From NCBI GenBank assembly GCA_023228285.1, contig JALOBM010000098.1, positions 1-6,592 on the forward strand: a stretch of DNA of 6,592 nucleotides, in the 5' to 3' direction. This DNA is from Candidatus Cloacimonadota bacterium (GTDB taxonomy: Bacteria; Cloacimonadota; Cloacimonadia; Cloacimonadales; Cloacimonadaceae). Made by a program: the position numbers and the translations under genes. Each line of letters begins with the position of its first letter. Position 1 is the first letter of the stretch. The notes below the pieces were generated by a model, which was given only the letters and a program-made list of their open reading frames with translations, did not search any database and was not told the origin of the DNA. Shown in pieces: positions 1 to 5,359 of the stretch.

Positions 1-1314
1 AGGAGCATTAACACTTTTTGGGTCTGCTGAAAAATCATCCATCTCGTTATTAATTACAATTCCATACTTGGGTACAAAACCAGCTGCATAATTATGAGTA
101 TTTGTGCAAGCAACAATATTCCCATCGGCATCTGCAACCGAGAAATGACTTGTTCCTGATCCAAGACCATTTGGGCCACTCAAATAGGAAACTTTTTGCC
201 CTTCGTATTCCCATGGATCTCCTGCTTCGATCGTCTGAAGGGTTGAATTAGTATTTATTTGCTTTGCTATTTTATTCGCATAATCCTTGTTTGAAAGCCC
301 CTTAAGAGGAACCTTGATAAAATCTGCGTCAGCCATATACTTTTCGCGATCAGCAAACATCAATCGGACTGCTTCTGCTGTAACATGCTGCCGATTTACT
401 GAATCCGGTGCCCATTTTTTAAGAGGGAAATTCTCCAGGATATTCAATACCTGTACGATATGTGTGCCACCGCTGGATGCAGGAGGAGCGGAAAATATTT
501 TATAACCATGGTAACTTCCTTCTGATGGTTTTCTAACCATGATCTTGTAATTTTTCAGATCCTCCATCGTCATAATACCACCAAGACGCTGAACCTCTTT
601 TACGAAGGCTTCTCCAATTTCTCCTTTGTAAAATGCATCCCGTCCTTTTTCAGCCAGGAGCTTGTATGTTGCAGCCAGATCTTTGCGGGTTATGTGTTCT
701 CCGGTCTTGTAAGGCATATCACCATTAAAGAATGGAAGATCAGTGAATTTGTAATAGTCAATTACAGGGAGACTCATTTCCTCGTACCATTTTGCCTGGT
801 TAGGCTCAACAGTCCAGCCTTCCTCAGCCATACGAATTGCAGGAGCTGCCACTTCGGCGAAAGACATTGTTCCATACTTATCTAGAGCATAAAACATACC
901 TTCGACCCATCCAGGTACGCCCGCAGACATGCCACCTATTGTCTTCCATTTTTCCTTTTTTGCCTTTTCTGAGGCATACATATCTTTTGTAGAAGCAGCA
1001 GGTGCCATTTCTCTATAATCTAGAAATACAACTGTACCGTCTTTTGCGTTTCTTATTGTCATAAATCCACCACCACCGATACCGGTGAAGTGACCTTCGA
1101 CAACGCTTAATGCAAGGGAAGTTGCTATTGCTGCATCAATAGCATTACCCCCTTTTTTCATTATTTCTACTCCTGCTTCAGATGCAAGCTTGTGTGCTGC
1201 CGACACCATTCCTTTTTTTGCATATACCTCTTTGGAATCAACAGAAGCGCATGATGCCACAGCAGTTGCAACGATGAAAATCATAATTAAAAATACCATA
1301 ATAGTTTTCTTCAC
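1..1314 (-). CDS. ggt: Gamma-glutamyltransferase (gamma-glutamyl hydrolase/transpeptidase), predicted lipoprotein, 3' end missing
   Basis: I translated this by hand: 438 codons run without a stop from a GTG at 1314 to the left edge. The family transfers or hydrolyses gamma-glutamyl groups of glutathione and related amides outside the cytoplasmic membrane, and matures by self-cleavage into two subunits. Visible marks are the N-terminal hydrophobic signal ending in VASC (Cys22, lipobox-like), KKGGNAIDAA (55-64 region), GIGGGGF, DYREMAP with the glutamate-carboxylate-binding Arg101, PPASSGGTH, the ADREKYMADADF stretch, GTSHFSVADADGN with the predicted autocleavage nucleophile Thr388 (codon 151-153), and NNEMDDFS with Asp427. 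By analogy to E. coli Ggt, Asn408 and Asp427 bind substrate. The family is usually 540-580 residues, so about 100-140 C-terminal residues, including the PLSSM-type motif, lie outside. The GTG start is chosen because AGGAGGT stands 6 bases upstream. It is the last visible gene of the left block. Family call firm; lipid anchoring inferred. Confidence 0.95.
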   Translation of the reverse strand, partial: MKKTIMVFLIMIFIVATAVASCASVDSKEVYAKKGMVSAAHKLASEAGVEIMKKGGNAIDAAIATSLALSVVEGHFTGIGGGGFMTIRNAKDGTVVFLDYREMAPAASTKDMYASEKAKKEKWKTIGGMSAGVPGWVEGMFYALDKYGTMSFAEVAAPAIRMAEEGWTVEPNQAKWYEEMSLPVIDYYKFTDLPFFNGDMPYKTGEHITRKDLAATYKLLAEKGRDAFYKGEIGEAFVKEVQRLGGIMTMEDLKNYKIMVRKPSEGSYHGYKIFSAPPASSGGTHIVQVLNILENFPLKKWAPDSVNRQHVTAEAVRLMFADREKYMADADFIKVPLKGLSNKDYANKIAKQINTNSTLQTIEAGDPWEYEGQKVSYLSGPNGLGSGTSHFSVADADGNIVACTNTHNYAAGFVPKYGIVINNEMDDFSADPKSVNAP

Positions 1315-1320
1315 AATGTT

Positions 1321-1327
1321 ACCTCCT
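1321..1327 (-). promoter_or_regulatory. Ribosome binding site that sets the GTG start of ggt
   Basis: AGGAGGT reads on the minus strand, 6 bases before the GTG at 1314. The next in-frame ATG (codon 6) would sit too far from it and would shorten the signal peptide, so this site decides the start. Confidence 0.8.
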
Positions 1328-1358
1328 TATCATTATCTATTGTGTTTTGCTGATAGGG
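1325..1358 (-). repeat. Imperfect inverted repeat overlapping the ggt ribosome binding site
   Basis: On the minus strand CCCTATCA (1358-1351) can pair with TGATAAGG (1332-1325) at 7 of 8 positions across an 18-base loop. The right arm runs into the AGGAGG of ggt, so folding could partly hide the start region. The stem is short and AT-rich with one mismatch, so it may be chance. Confidence 0.25.
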
Positions 1359-1363
1359 TTATA

Positions 1364-2506
1364 TTAATTTGCCCTTTTAAGCCACTTTCCAATTCCTCCC
1401 TCCTTAATGTCAGCATAAGATGGTATATTCTCAAAAATTACCGTTTGTTCAGGCAGAACTATTTCAGAAAAAGTTTCTACAGCTTCTTTTACACCTGCAA
1501 CATGGCGGGCAGTGCGAAGATCAATGGGTTGATCAACAGTGTATGGCACGAACAAAAGCCCCATTTTCGAAGCTTTTTCGTATGCTTTATCTCTGCCCGT
1601 AAGGACAAGAGATTCATCTGTACGTCCGCGCAAGCGTCCCTGTGAGGGATTTGCAGATTCCATCAACAGTGGCATAAGGCCTGGTACGCTGTCGCCCCAT
1701 TCTCTGTGGCTGAGCCCACGAAGGTTGACAGGTGATGGTTCAAGACGCATTGGAATGCCTTTGCTCTCAAGCTTCATGCAAGTCATAGCGGCAAGTTCCA
1801 TTGAATTCTCGTGGGCAACCATTGCATTGACTACAGGGTACTCGGGCGAAGCTTCATGTAGGTCAAAAGCAAGCTTAACATTTTCTTTTTTCAAAAGGTT
1901 TGTTACCGCATGACCGGCAAGCTGTGTGATGCCATCCTTTGTGTTTCCTGGAAAGGAGCGATTCATGTTGCTTCTTGATGATCCATCCAATTTTTGCTGT
2001 GAAGGGTAATGTATGTAAATATCTGGATCTGGCCACTGGTCGATTGGATTAGTAGCCCTTGAACCAAACTTAAAAGTGCGAAAACCTCCGTCAGGCTGAT
2101 CGATCTTAAAATATTGAGGGGCTGCATCCTGAGGGGAATTATGTGTACGTGCTGAATTATTTACAAAAGGTACAATTATTAAGGTTCCTTTTGTTACCTT
2201 TACATTTTCAAGGAGCACTACCGCAGCCATAAATGCCGCAGGTTCGTTTGCGTGTATCCCGCCTTCGATATATATTGTGCTGCCCGGCACTTTTCCTTTC
2301 TGAATAAAGACAGAGGTATCCATGTTTGTCCCCTTTAGTCGGGGTTCCCATTCAGAAAGTAAATGTTCTTTAAATCCAATTGCAGGTATCAACAGATCCG
2401 GTTTGTGCATTGCCAGAAACTGTATGGCAGTATACCAACATATCATTGCACAAATGCTGCAGAGGATGAGAGCTGTAAATTTACTGCCTTTAACACGGTA
2501 TTCCAC
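1364..2506 (-). CDS. Membrane-anchored succinylglutamate desuccinylase/aspartoacylase-family zinc hydrolase (M14-like)
   Basis: This 380-residue protein carries the metal site of the AstE/AspA branch of M14-type zinc carboxypeptidases: GGIHANEPA gives His85 and Glu88, FDLHEAS gives His217 as third ligand, SNMNRSFPG (179-187) is the substrate-binding NR motif, and Glu283 in LLMESANP is a candidate catalytic glutamate. Family members cut an amide bond next to a carboxylate (N-acyl amino acids or C-terminal peptide bonds). Unlike cytosolic E. coli AstE (about 320 residues), it starts with a positive stretch (RVKGSK) and one hydrophobic segment (about 11-32) without a clear cleavage site, so the catalytic part probably faces outward on an N-terminal anchor. 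It starts with GTG, with AGGAGG 8 bases upstream. It sits 13 bases after the miniprotein gene and 49 bases before ggt, so co-transcription is likely. The substrate is unknown; gamma-glutamyl, N-acyl or peptidyl compounds are guesses from context. Confidence 0.88.
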   Translation of the reverse strand: MEYRVKGSKFTALILCSICAMICWYTAIQFLAMHKPDLLIPAIGFKEHLLSEWEPRLKGTNMDTSVFIQKGKVPGSTIYIEGGIHANEPAAFMAAVVLLENVKVTKGTLIIVPFVNNSARTHNSPQDAAPQYFKIDQPDGGFRTFKFGSRATNPIDQWPDPDIYIHYPSQQKLDGSSRSNMNRSFPGNTKDGITQLAGHAVTNLLKKENVKLAFDLHEASPEYPVVNAMVAHENSMELAAMTCMKLESKGIPMRLEPSPVNLRGLSHREWGDSVPGLMPLLMESANPSQGRLRGRTDESLVLTGRDKAYEKASKMGLLFVPYTVDQPIDLRTARHVAGVKEAVETFSEIVLPEQTVIFENIPSYADIKEGGIGKWLKRAN

Positions 2507-2514
2507 TTTGCACT

Positions 2515-2520
2515 CCTCCT
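2515..2520 (-). promoter_or_regulatory. Ribosome binding site of the zinc hydrolase gene, touching the stop codon of the miniprotein
   Basis: AGGAGG on the minus strand lies 8 bases before the GTG at 2506. Its first base is the last base of the preceding gene's TAA stop (2522-2520). This arrangement fits translational coupling of the two genes and supports the GTG start. Confidence 0.75.
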
Positions 2521-2663
2521 TACTTCAGCATCAGAAGACGCATTACTAAAGGTATTATTACCAGTGCCGCAGTTGCCTGTTTCCAGAATGAACGTTCACG
2601 GAACATGCACCTTAAGACAAGGATTAGAACCAGCAACAGTATCATGCGATAAATAAGTGTCAT
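2520..2663 (-). CDS. 47-residue hydrophobic membrane miniprotein
   Basis: This short reading frame starts with ATG at 2663 and is preceded by the strong GGGAGGA at 2677-2671 with a 7-base spacer. It begins 17 bases after the permease stop and ends directly at the ribosome binding site of the next gene. The product has two hydrophobic segments, about residues 7-19 and 28-46 (ATAALVIIPLVMRLLML), joined by a basic/polar turn (RCMFRERSFWKQ), so a two-helix hairpin or one helix plus a re-entrant segment is plausible. I do not recognise the family. A DctQ small permease subunit is normally about 160 residues with four helices, so this is not a normal DctQ, though it occupies a comparable place beside a DctM-like gene. 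A longer frame from 2735 exists, but it overlaps the permease, adds a Cys-rich stretch and has no visible ribosome binding site. Role in permease stability or gating is inference only. Confidence 0.7.
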   Translation of the reverse strand: MTLIYRMILLLVLILVLRCMFRERSFWKQATAALVIIPLVMRLLMLK

Positions 2664-2670
2664 GTAATTA

Positions 2671-2677
2671 TCCTCCC
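2671..2677 (-). promoter_or_regulatory. Ribosome binding site that sets the start of the 47-residue protein
   Basis: GGGAGGA on the minus strand, 7 bases before the ATG at 2663, lies wholly in the 17-base gap after the permease TGA stop (2683-2681). It is the main evidence that the short form is the real gene product. Confidence 0.75.
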
Positions 2678-2680
2678 TTA

Positions 2681-3967
2681 TCAAAAGATGAATGCTGCAA
2701 TCGGAGCACTTATTGCAATTACAGCAATGCCCCAAAGAGCTATAAGAATTGCCGGAAGAAGACAGGCTTTTAATACTTTAAAATAATTCTCTTCTTTTAC
2801 TACTTGGGCTGCGAATATCCCGGCAAGTGCTGTAGGCGGCATGAGATCCCCTAGCGAGGCGATCAGGCTTAGTGCAGAGACCACGATTATTGAGTTATGC
2901 TGTAACAGAGCAAGAAGGAATGGAACGCCGAGCACGGATGCAGAGCCAAAGGATGAAACTGCCCCAAACAACGGCATTGAAACTGCAATTGCCGCATACA
3001 ATAACCAGGAAGGAAGGCTTAACGCAGATACAACAATAAATCCCTGCACACCTATCAATGTCATGATCTGGATAAACATACCCACTCCCATCAGGATTCC
3101 CATTACGGGGAGAGCATCGTCAACCGCATCTGTGGCAGTTTTTAAAACATCAAACTTAACTCCCGAAAGTAGGCCCGAAAGCGATGATAGGAGAAAAATA
3201 ACAGGCATTCCCATCCCTGGAATTTTTCCGGTCAAATACTGGTCGGTCGCGAATAATATTACCAGTACGATAACAGGCAACATAAGACGAAGAGTAAGGG
3301 GGTGTTTTTGCATTTTATTCAAATGTTTTTCAAGAGCTTCCTCATCGGAAAACTTTCTGATATGCGGGAAAATCATGGTAAGTGCAAACAATATTCCTAG
3401 AGGGAAAGTGCAAATCATAAGTGGCAGTGCAAATCCTACGTAGGGAATATCTACGCCTGCGCAAATAATCATTGCGGGAATGCTGACAGGTGGTGCGATC
3501 ATACCAAGCAACGCCCCAATGGACACGACAGCTGCCGTACGAACTTTTGTCATGCCCAGGGTCATGAGAAGCGGCGAGACAAGTGCACCTGTAGTAAGAA
3601 CTGCAGCCGTAGATGATCCTGTGATCATTCCCGGCATCATTATTATGATCATAATACCAATGCTTAACAATGCTGGATAACTCCTAAAGCTACGAATCAT
3701 CCACGCTGAAAGTGAATCAAGAAGTCCGGTCTCAAGAATCACTTTCATAAACATCATTGCAGTTGCTATTACAAGGATAGTATTAAGATATCCAAACTCA
3801 CCTTCGACAAGATGGCGCAATGGGATACCTTCACCTGCCACAAGTGCGCCAGCCACTGCTGAGAGTACCATTGCAACTGCGATAGGAAGCTTCCAGACAA
3901 ATGCACCGAAAGCAAATATCCCTATCATTAAAAGGGTGTAAAAACCCTCAGGCCAAAACCACTCCAT
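2681..3967 (-). CDS. DctM-like TRAP transporter large permease subunit
   Basis: This 428-residue, strongly hydrophobic protein matches the usual DctM length and has about 11-12 membrane segments. It shows the two-fold internal repeat of the ion transporter superfamily. The first half has MITGSSTAAV (GSS 117-119) followed by GALLGMIAPPVSIP (PP 159-160). The second half has FGAVSSFGSAS (334-344) followed by SLGDLMPPTA (PP 377-378). A charged cytoplasmic-type loop (about 203-224) separates the halves. DctM proteins move organic acids, amino acids and related solutes inward with a sodium gradient, normally together with a DctP periplasmic binding protein and a DctQ small subunit. Neither is recognisable in this window. 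The start ATG is 6 bases after the TAG of the DUF6305-type gene, with no clear Shine-Dalgarno, so translation is probably coupled to that gene. The closely related hydrolases and miniprotein follow. Substrate cannot be read from the sequence; dicarboxylates, glutamate or other amino acids are candidates. Confidence 0.85.
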   Translation of the reverse strand: MEWFWPEGFYTLLMIGIFAFGAFVWKLPIAVAMVLSAVAGALVAGEGIPLRHLVEGEFGYLNTILVIATAMMFMKVILETGLLDSLSAWMIRSFRSYPALLSIGIMIIIMMPGMITGSSTAAVLTTGALVSPLLMTLGMTKVRTAAVVSIGALLGMIAPPVSIPAMIICAGVDIPYVGFALPLMICTFPLGILFALTMIFPHIRKFSDEEALEKHLNKMQKHPLTLRLMLPVIVLVILFATDQYLTGKIPGMGMPVIFLLSSLSGLLSGVKFDVLKTATDAVDDALPVMGILMGVGMFIQIMTLIGVQGFIVVSALSLPSWLLYAAIAVSMPLFGAVSSFGSASVLGVPFLLALLQHNSIIVVSALSLIASLGDLMPPTALAGIFAAQVVKEENYFKVLKACLLPAILIALWGIAVIAISAPIAAFIF

Positions 3968-3973
3968 AGCAGG

Positions 3974-4525
3974 CTACTTTGTAACGCCGTATCCTGCAAG
4001 CACTGCCTTTAGCGGTTCTTTTGCAGCGCTTACATTTGCAGCTTTTTTTACAGGGATATTTTTGGGCTTTGTGAGCTTATCGAATATTCCGTCCTTATTT
4101 GCTCCATCAACAAGAATGAGGATATTTGCATAGGGAACAGACGAGTTGATAAACAGGTCGGTAAGTGCGCCCCTGCGACCTTCTCCACCAACATGCATAA
4201 CTATAATATTCATCTTTTTCCCTTTTGCAGCCTTAAATAATGCATCACCACGTTTGATTTCATCGTCCTTGTTAATGCCTGCGGCGCCAAGTCCTTTTGA
4301 ACTGCCGCCAACAACAGCTATCAATACTTTTTGTCCTGTCAGTGCATCTGGTTTCATCACAGCATCATAATCAGAGGATATCCCAAGCGACTTCATAAGA
4401 ACACGAACCATCATGGCATCAGAGCTCTGTCCAATTGACGTAAGTGCTACTTCGGCAGCATTAGCCGAGGCAGTGAGTACAAGTGCAAGAATCAACACAG
4501 AAAACAAAACAAGCAACTTCTTCAT
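3974..4525 (-). CDS. Small exported DUF6305-type protein, possible solute-binding or accessory partner of the permease
   Basis: This 183-residue protein starts with a classic signal peptide (MKKLL, hydrophobic core to about residue 18, cleavage after ANA or ANAA near 23-24), so the mature part of about 160 residues is exported. Mature features are QSSDAMMVRVLMKSLG (33-48), VVGGSSKGLGAAGI (71-84), MHVGGEGRRGALTDLF (110-125) and DGANKDGIF (140-148). Alternating hydrophobic strands and glycine loops suggest an alpha/beta fold. From memory this pattern matches the DUF6305 family, which I associate with genes next to DctM-like permeases; its function is not known to me. It is far shorter than a DctP binding protein (about 330 residues) and lacks its look. 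AGGAGG stands 7-8 bases before the ATG. It is the first gene of the left block, next to the candidate promoter. Role as substrate receptor is inference from position and export. Confidence 0.8.
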   Translation of the reverse strand: MKKLLVLFSVLILALVLTASANAAEVALTSIGQSSDAMMVRVLMKSLGISSDYDAVMKPDALTGQKVLIAVVGGSSKGLGAAGINKDDEIKRGDALFKAAKGKKMNIIVMHVGGEGRRGALTDLFINSSVPYANILILVDGANKDGIFDKLTKPKNIPVKKAANVSAAKEPLKAVLAGYGVTK

Positions 4526-4545
4526 AATATTTCCTCCTATAAATA

Positions 4546-4573
4546 ATTATCCAGTTTGTCCAAGTCTAGACAA
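4546..4573 (-). promoter_or_regulatory. Candidate sigma-70 promoter for the left block
   Basis: On the minus strand TTGTCT (4573-4568) and GATAAT (4551-4546) are separated by 16 bases, a reasonable match to -35 and -10 boxes. Transcription would start about 15 bases before the ATG's ribosome binding site, giving a very short leader. An A/T-rich stretch lies upstream (4583-4610) and could act as an UP-like element or activator site. The -35 box is imperfect, which suits an activated promoter. Judged by eye only. Confidence 0.45.
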
Positions 4574-4575
4574 AC
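4554..4575. promoter_or_regulatory. Perfect 7-base inverted repeat overlapping the candidate promoter (possible operator)
   Basis: On the plus strand GTTTGTC (4554-4560) and GACAAAC (4569-4575) are perfect reverse complements with an 8-base spacer. The right arm sits in an 8-base palindrome, GTCTAGAC (4564-4571). The arms' centre-to-centre distance of 15 bases is longer than one helical turn but short enough for a dimeric regulator. Its right arm covers the proposed -35 box, so a bound protein would be expected to block or contact RNA polymerase. Confidence 0.45.
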
Positions 4576-4582
4576 ATTGAAC

Positions 4583-4598
4583 ATAAATCTATATTTAT
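4583..4598. promoter_or_regulatory. AT-rich perfect inverted repeat upstream of the candidate promoter
   Basis: ATAAAT (4583-4588) and ATTTAT (4593-4598) are perfect reverse complements around a 4-base centre. Its midpoint is about 45 bases upstream of the expected transcription start, a typical activator position. Regulators of the CitB/DcuR family are known to favour A/T-rich sites, so this is a candidate target of the neighbouring regulator. AT-rich palindromes arise by chance often, hence modest confidence. Confidence 0.35.
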
Positions 4599-4700
4599 TA
4601 TCTTTTTTATCCTTGGAATCACCGAGGTGCACGTTATTTTTGCTGTACCAAATAGAAAAGTAAATCCAGATCGGGGCAATTTATAATAAGTGAATTATCA

Positions 4701-4737
4701 AAAACTTTGTATGTTATGAGAGCACTTAACAAGTTTT
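4701..4737 (-). terminator. Weak AT-rich hairpin at the end of the response regulator gene
   Basis: On the minus strand AAAACTTGTTA (from 4737) can fold back on TAACATACAAAGTTTT (to 4701): GTTA pairs with TAAC and AAAACTT with AAGTTTT around an unpaired bulge. The descending arm ends in a T-run, as in intrinsic terminators, and the left arm overlaps the TAA stop. The stem has almost no G-C pairs, so termination would be inefficient and readthrough into the left block is possible. Confidence 0.3.
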
Positions 4738-5359
4738 ACTTGCTAGGTTTGAAATAGATATTCCTGGGTCTACCGCTCCTCACGTTTTCATATTCCGTTA
4801 CGCGTTGTAACTGTCCTTTCTTAACAAGATACTCAAGATATCTGTGCATTGCGGGATATGAAAGACTAGCAGCTTCTGCGGCATCTCCAACAGTAAGTTT
4901 TATGTTTTTACTTGAAAAGAGCTGCAGGACTCTACGTGTTGTTTTTTCAGATAATCCTTTACTTCTCTCTTGCCAATGCTCATCACTACGGTATTTCAAA
5001 AGCTCAGAATGAAGTAGTATTCTGGCAGAAAAATCAGCAAGACGAATCGGTTTTGAAATAAAATCGTCTGCACCTGCAATTTTCAGATTTGCTGCAACCG
5101 AAGGATTTTCCTCTACAGTAAGAGCAATAAGAATTGCTTCAGAAGATAGTTGGCGAGCCGATCGTATGACATCAATACCGCTCATAAGCGGCATGTGGTA
5201 ATCAACTAGAAGGATATCTATTCTCCTGTTAATAACCCAATCAAGTGCCTCCTGGGGCTGTGAGGTTGTTAATATTGACCATCCGAGGGAATCTGCCATT
5301 GCCTTAACAGTGTACAAAGTACTCTCGTCATCATCAACAAACCCAAGAATTGCATCCAT
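4736..5359 (-). CDS. CitB/DcuR-like two-component response regulator
   Basis: This 207-residue protein has a full receiver domain (about 3-118): acidic pocket Asp9-Asp10, phosphorylated Asp53 in LLVDYHMP, Thr81 in ALTVEE and Lys103 in ISKPI. The output domain (about 135-205) resembles the winged-helix ending of CitB and DcuR regulators: LTVGDAAEAASLSYPAMHRYLEYLVKKG would read as a helix-turn-helix (given here as start 155 to end 182), followed by YENVRSGRPRNIYF (190-203), close to the family's YG-x-GRP pattern. That family activates transport and fermentation genes for citrate, C4-dicarboxylates and similar acids. The ATG shares one base with the kinase TAA (TAATG), and AAGGAG lies 8 bases upstream inside the kinase gene, so the two are translationally coupled. 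Likely targets are the left block and possibly its own genes. Family call is good; the true ligand of the system is unknown. Confidence 0.88.
   Translation of the reverse strand: MDAILGFVDDDESTLYTVKAMADSLGWSILTTSQPQEALDWVINRRIDILLVDYHMPLMSGIDVIRSARQLSSEAILIALTVEENPSVAANLKIAGADDFISKPIRLADFSARILLHSELLKYRSDEHWQERSKGLSEKTTRRVLQLFSSKNIKLTVGDAAEAASLSYPAMHRYLEYLVKKGQLQRVTEYENVRSGRPRNIYFKPSK

Larger units (their letters stand above)
4526..4735. other. Regulatory gap between the two-component genes and the transport/hydrolase genes
   Basis: No gene fits in this AT-rich gap. It holds, from right to left, a weak hairpin at the regulator's stop codon, a small perfect inverted repeat CACC-GA-GGTG (4620-4629), an A-rich tract on the minus strand (about 4600-4610), an AT-rich inverted repeat (4583-4598), a second inverted repeat overlapping a candidate promoter (4554-4575), and the ribosome binding site of the DUF6305-type gene (4533-4538). 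Confidence 0.7.

Noticed and set aside
287..885. Two short plus-strand open frames (72 and 63 codons)
   Set aside because: Both are antisense to the gamma-glutamyltransferase coding region, whose family motifs run unbroken through them.
1..1314. Possible frameshift or pseudogene in the left-edge gene
   Set aside because: Full hand translation gives one continuous frame with all family motifs in order up to the edge; the gene is only cut by the window limit.
1190..1645. 151-codon plus-strand open frame
   Set aside because: It lies antisense across the start of ggt and the end of the zinc hydrolase gene, both clearly coding on the other strand.
2520..2735. Long 71-residue version of the miniprotein starting at 2735
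   Set aside because: It would overlap the permease end by over 50 bases, has no Shine-Dalgarno, and adds a Cys/His-rich stretch that is the out-of-frame reading of the permease C-terminus. The ATG at 2663 has a strong site.
2841..3443. 200-codon open frame on the plus strand
   Set aside because: It is fully antisense to the well-supported DctM-like permease, its translation looks like low-grade Ser/Thr/Ile-rich shadow sequence, and no ribosome binding site context favours it.
4682..4687. Perfect TATAAT on the plus strand
   Set aside because: No -35 match is present at the right distance, and transcription would run antisense into the regulator gene.
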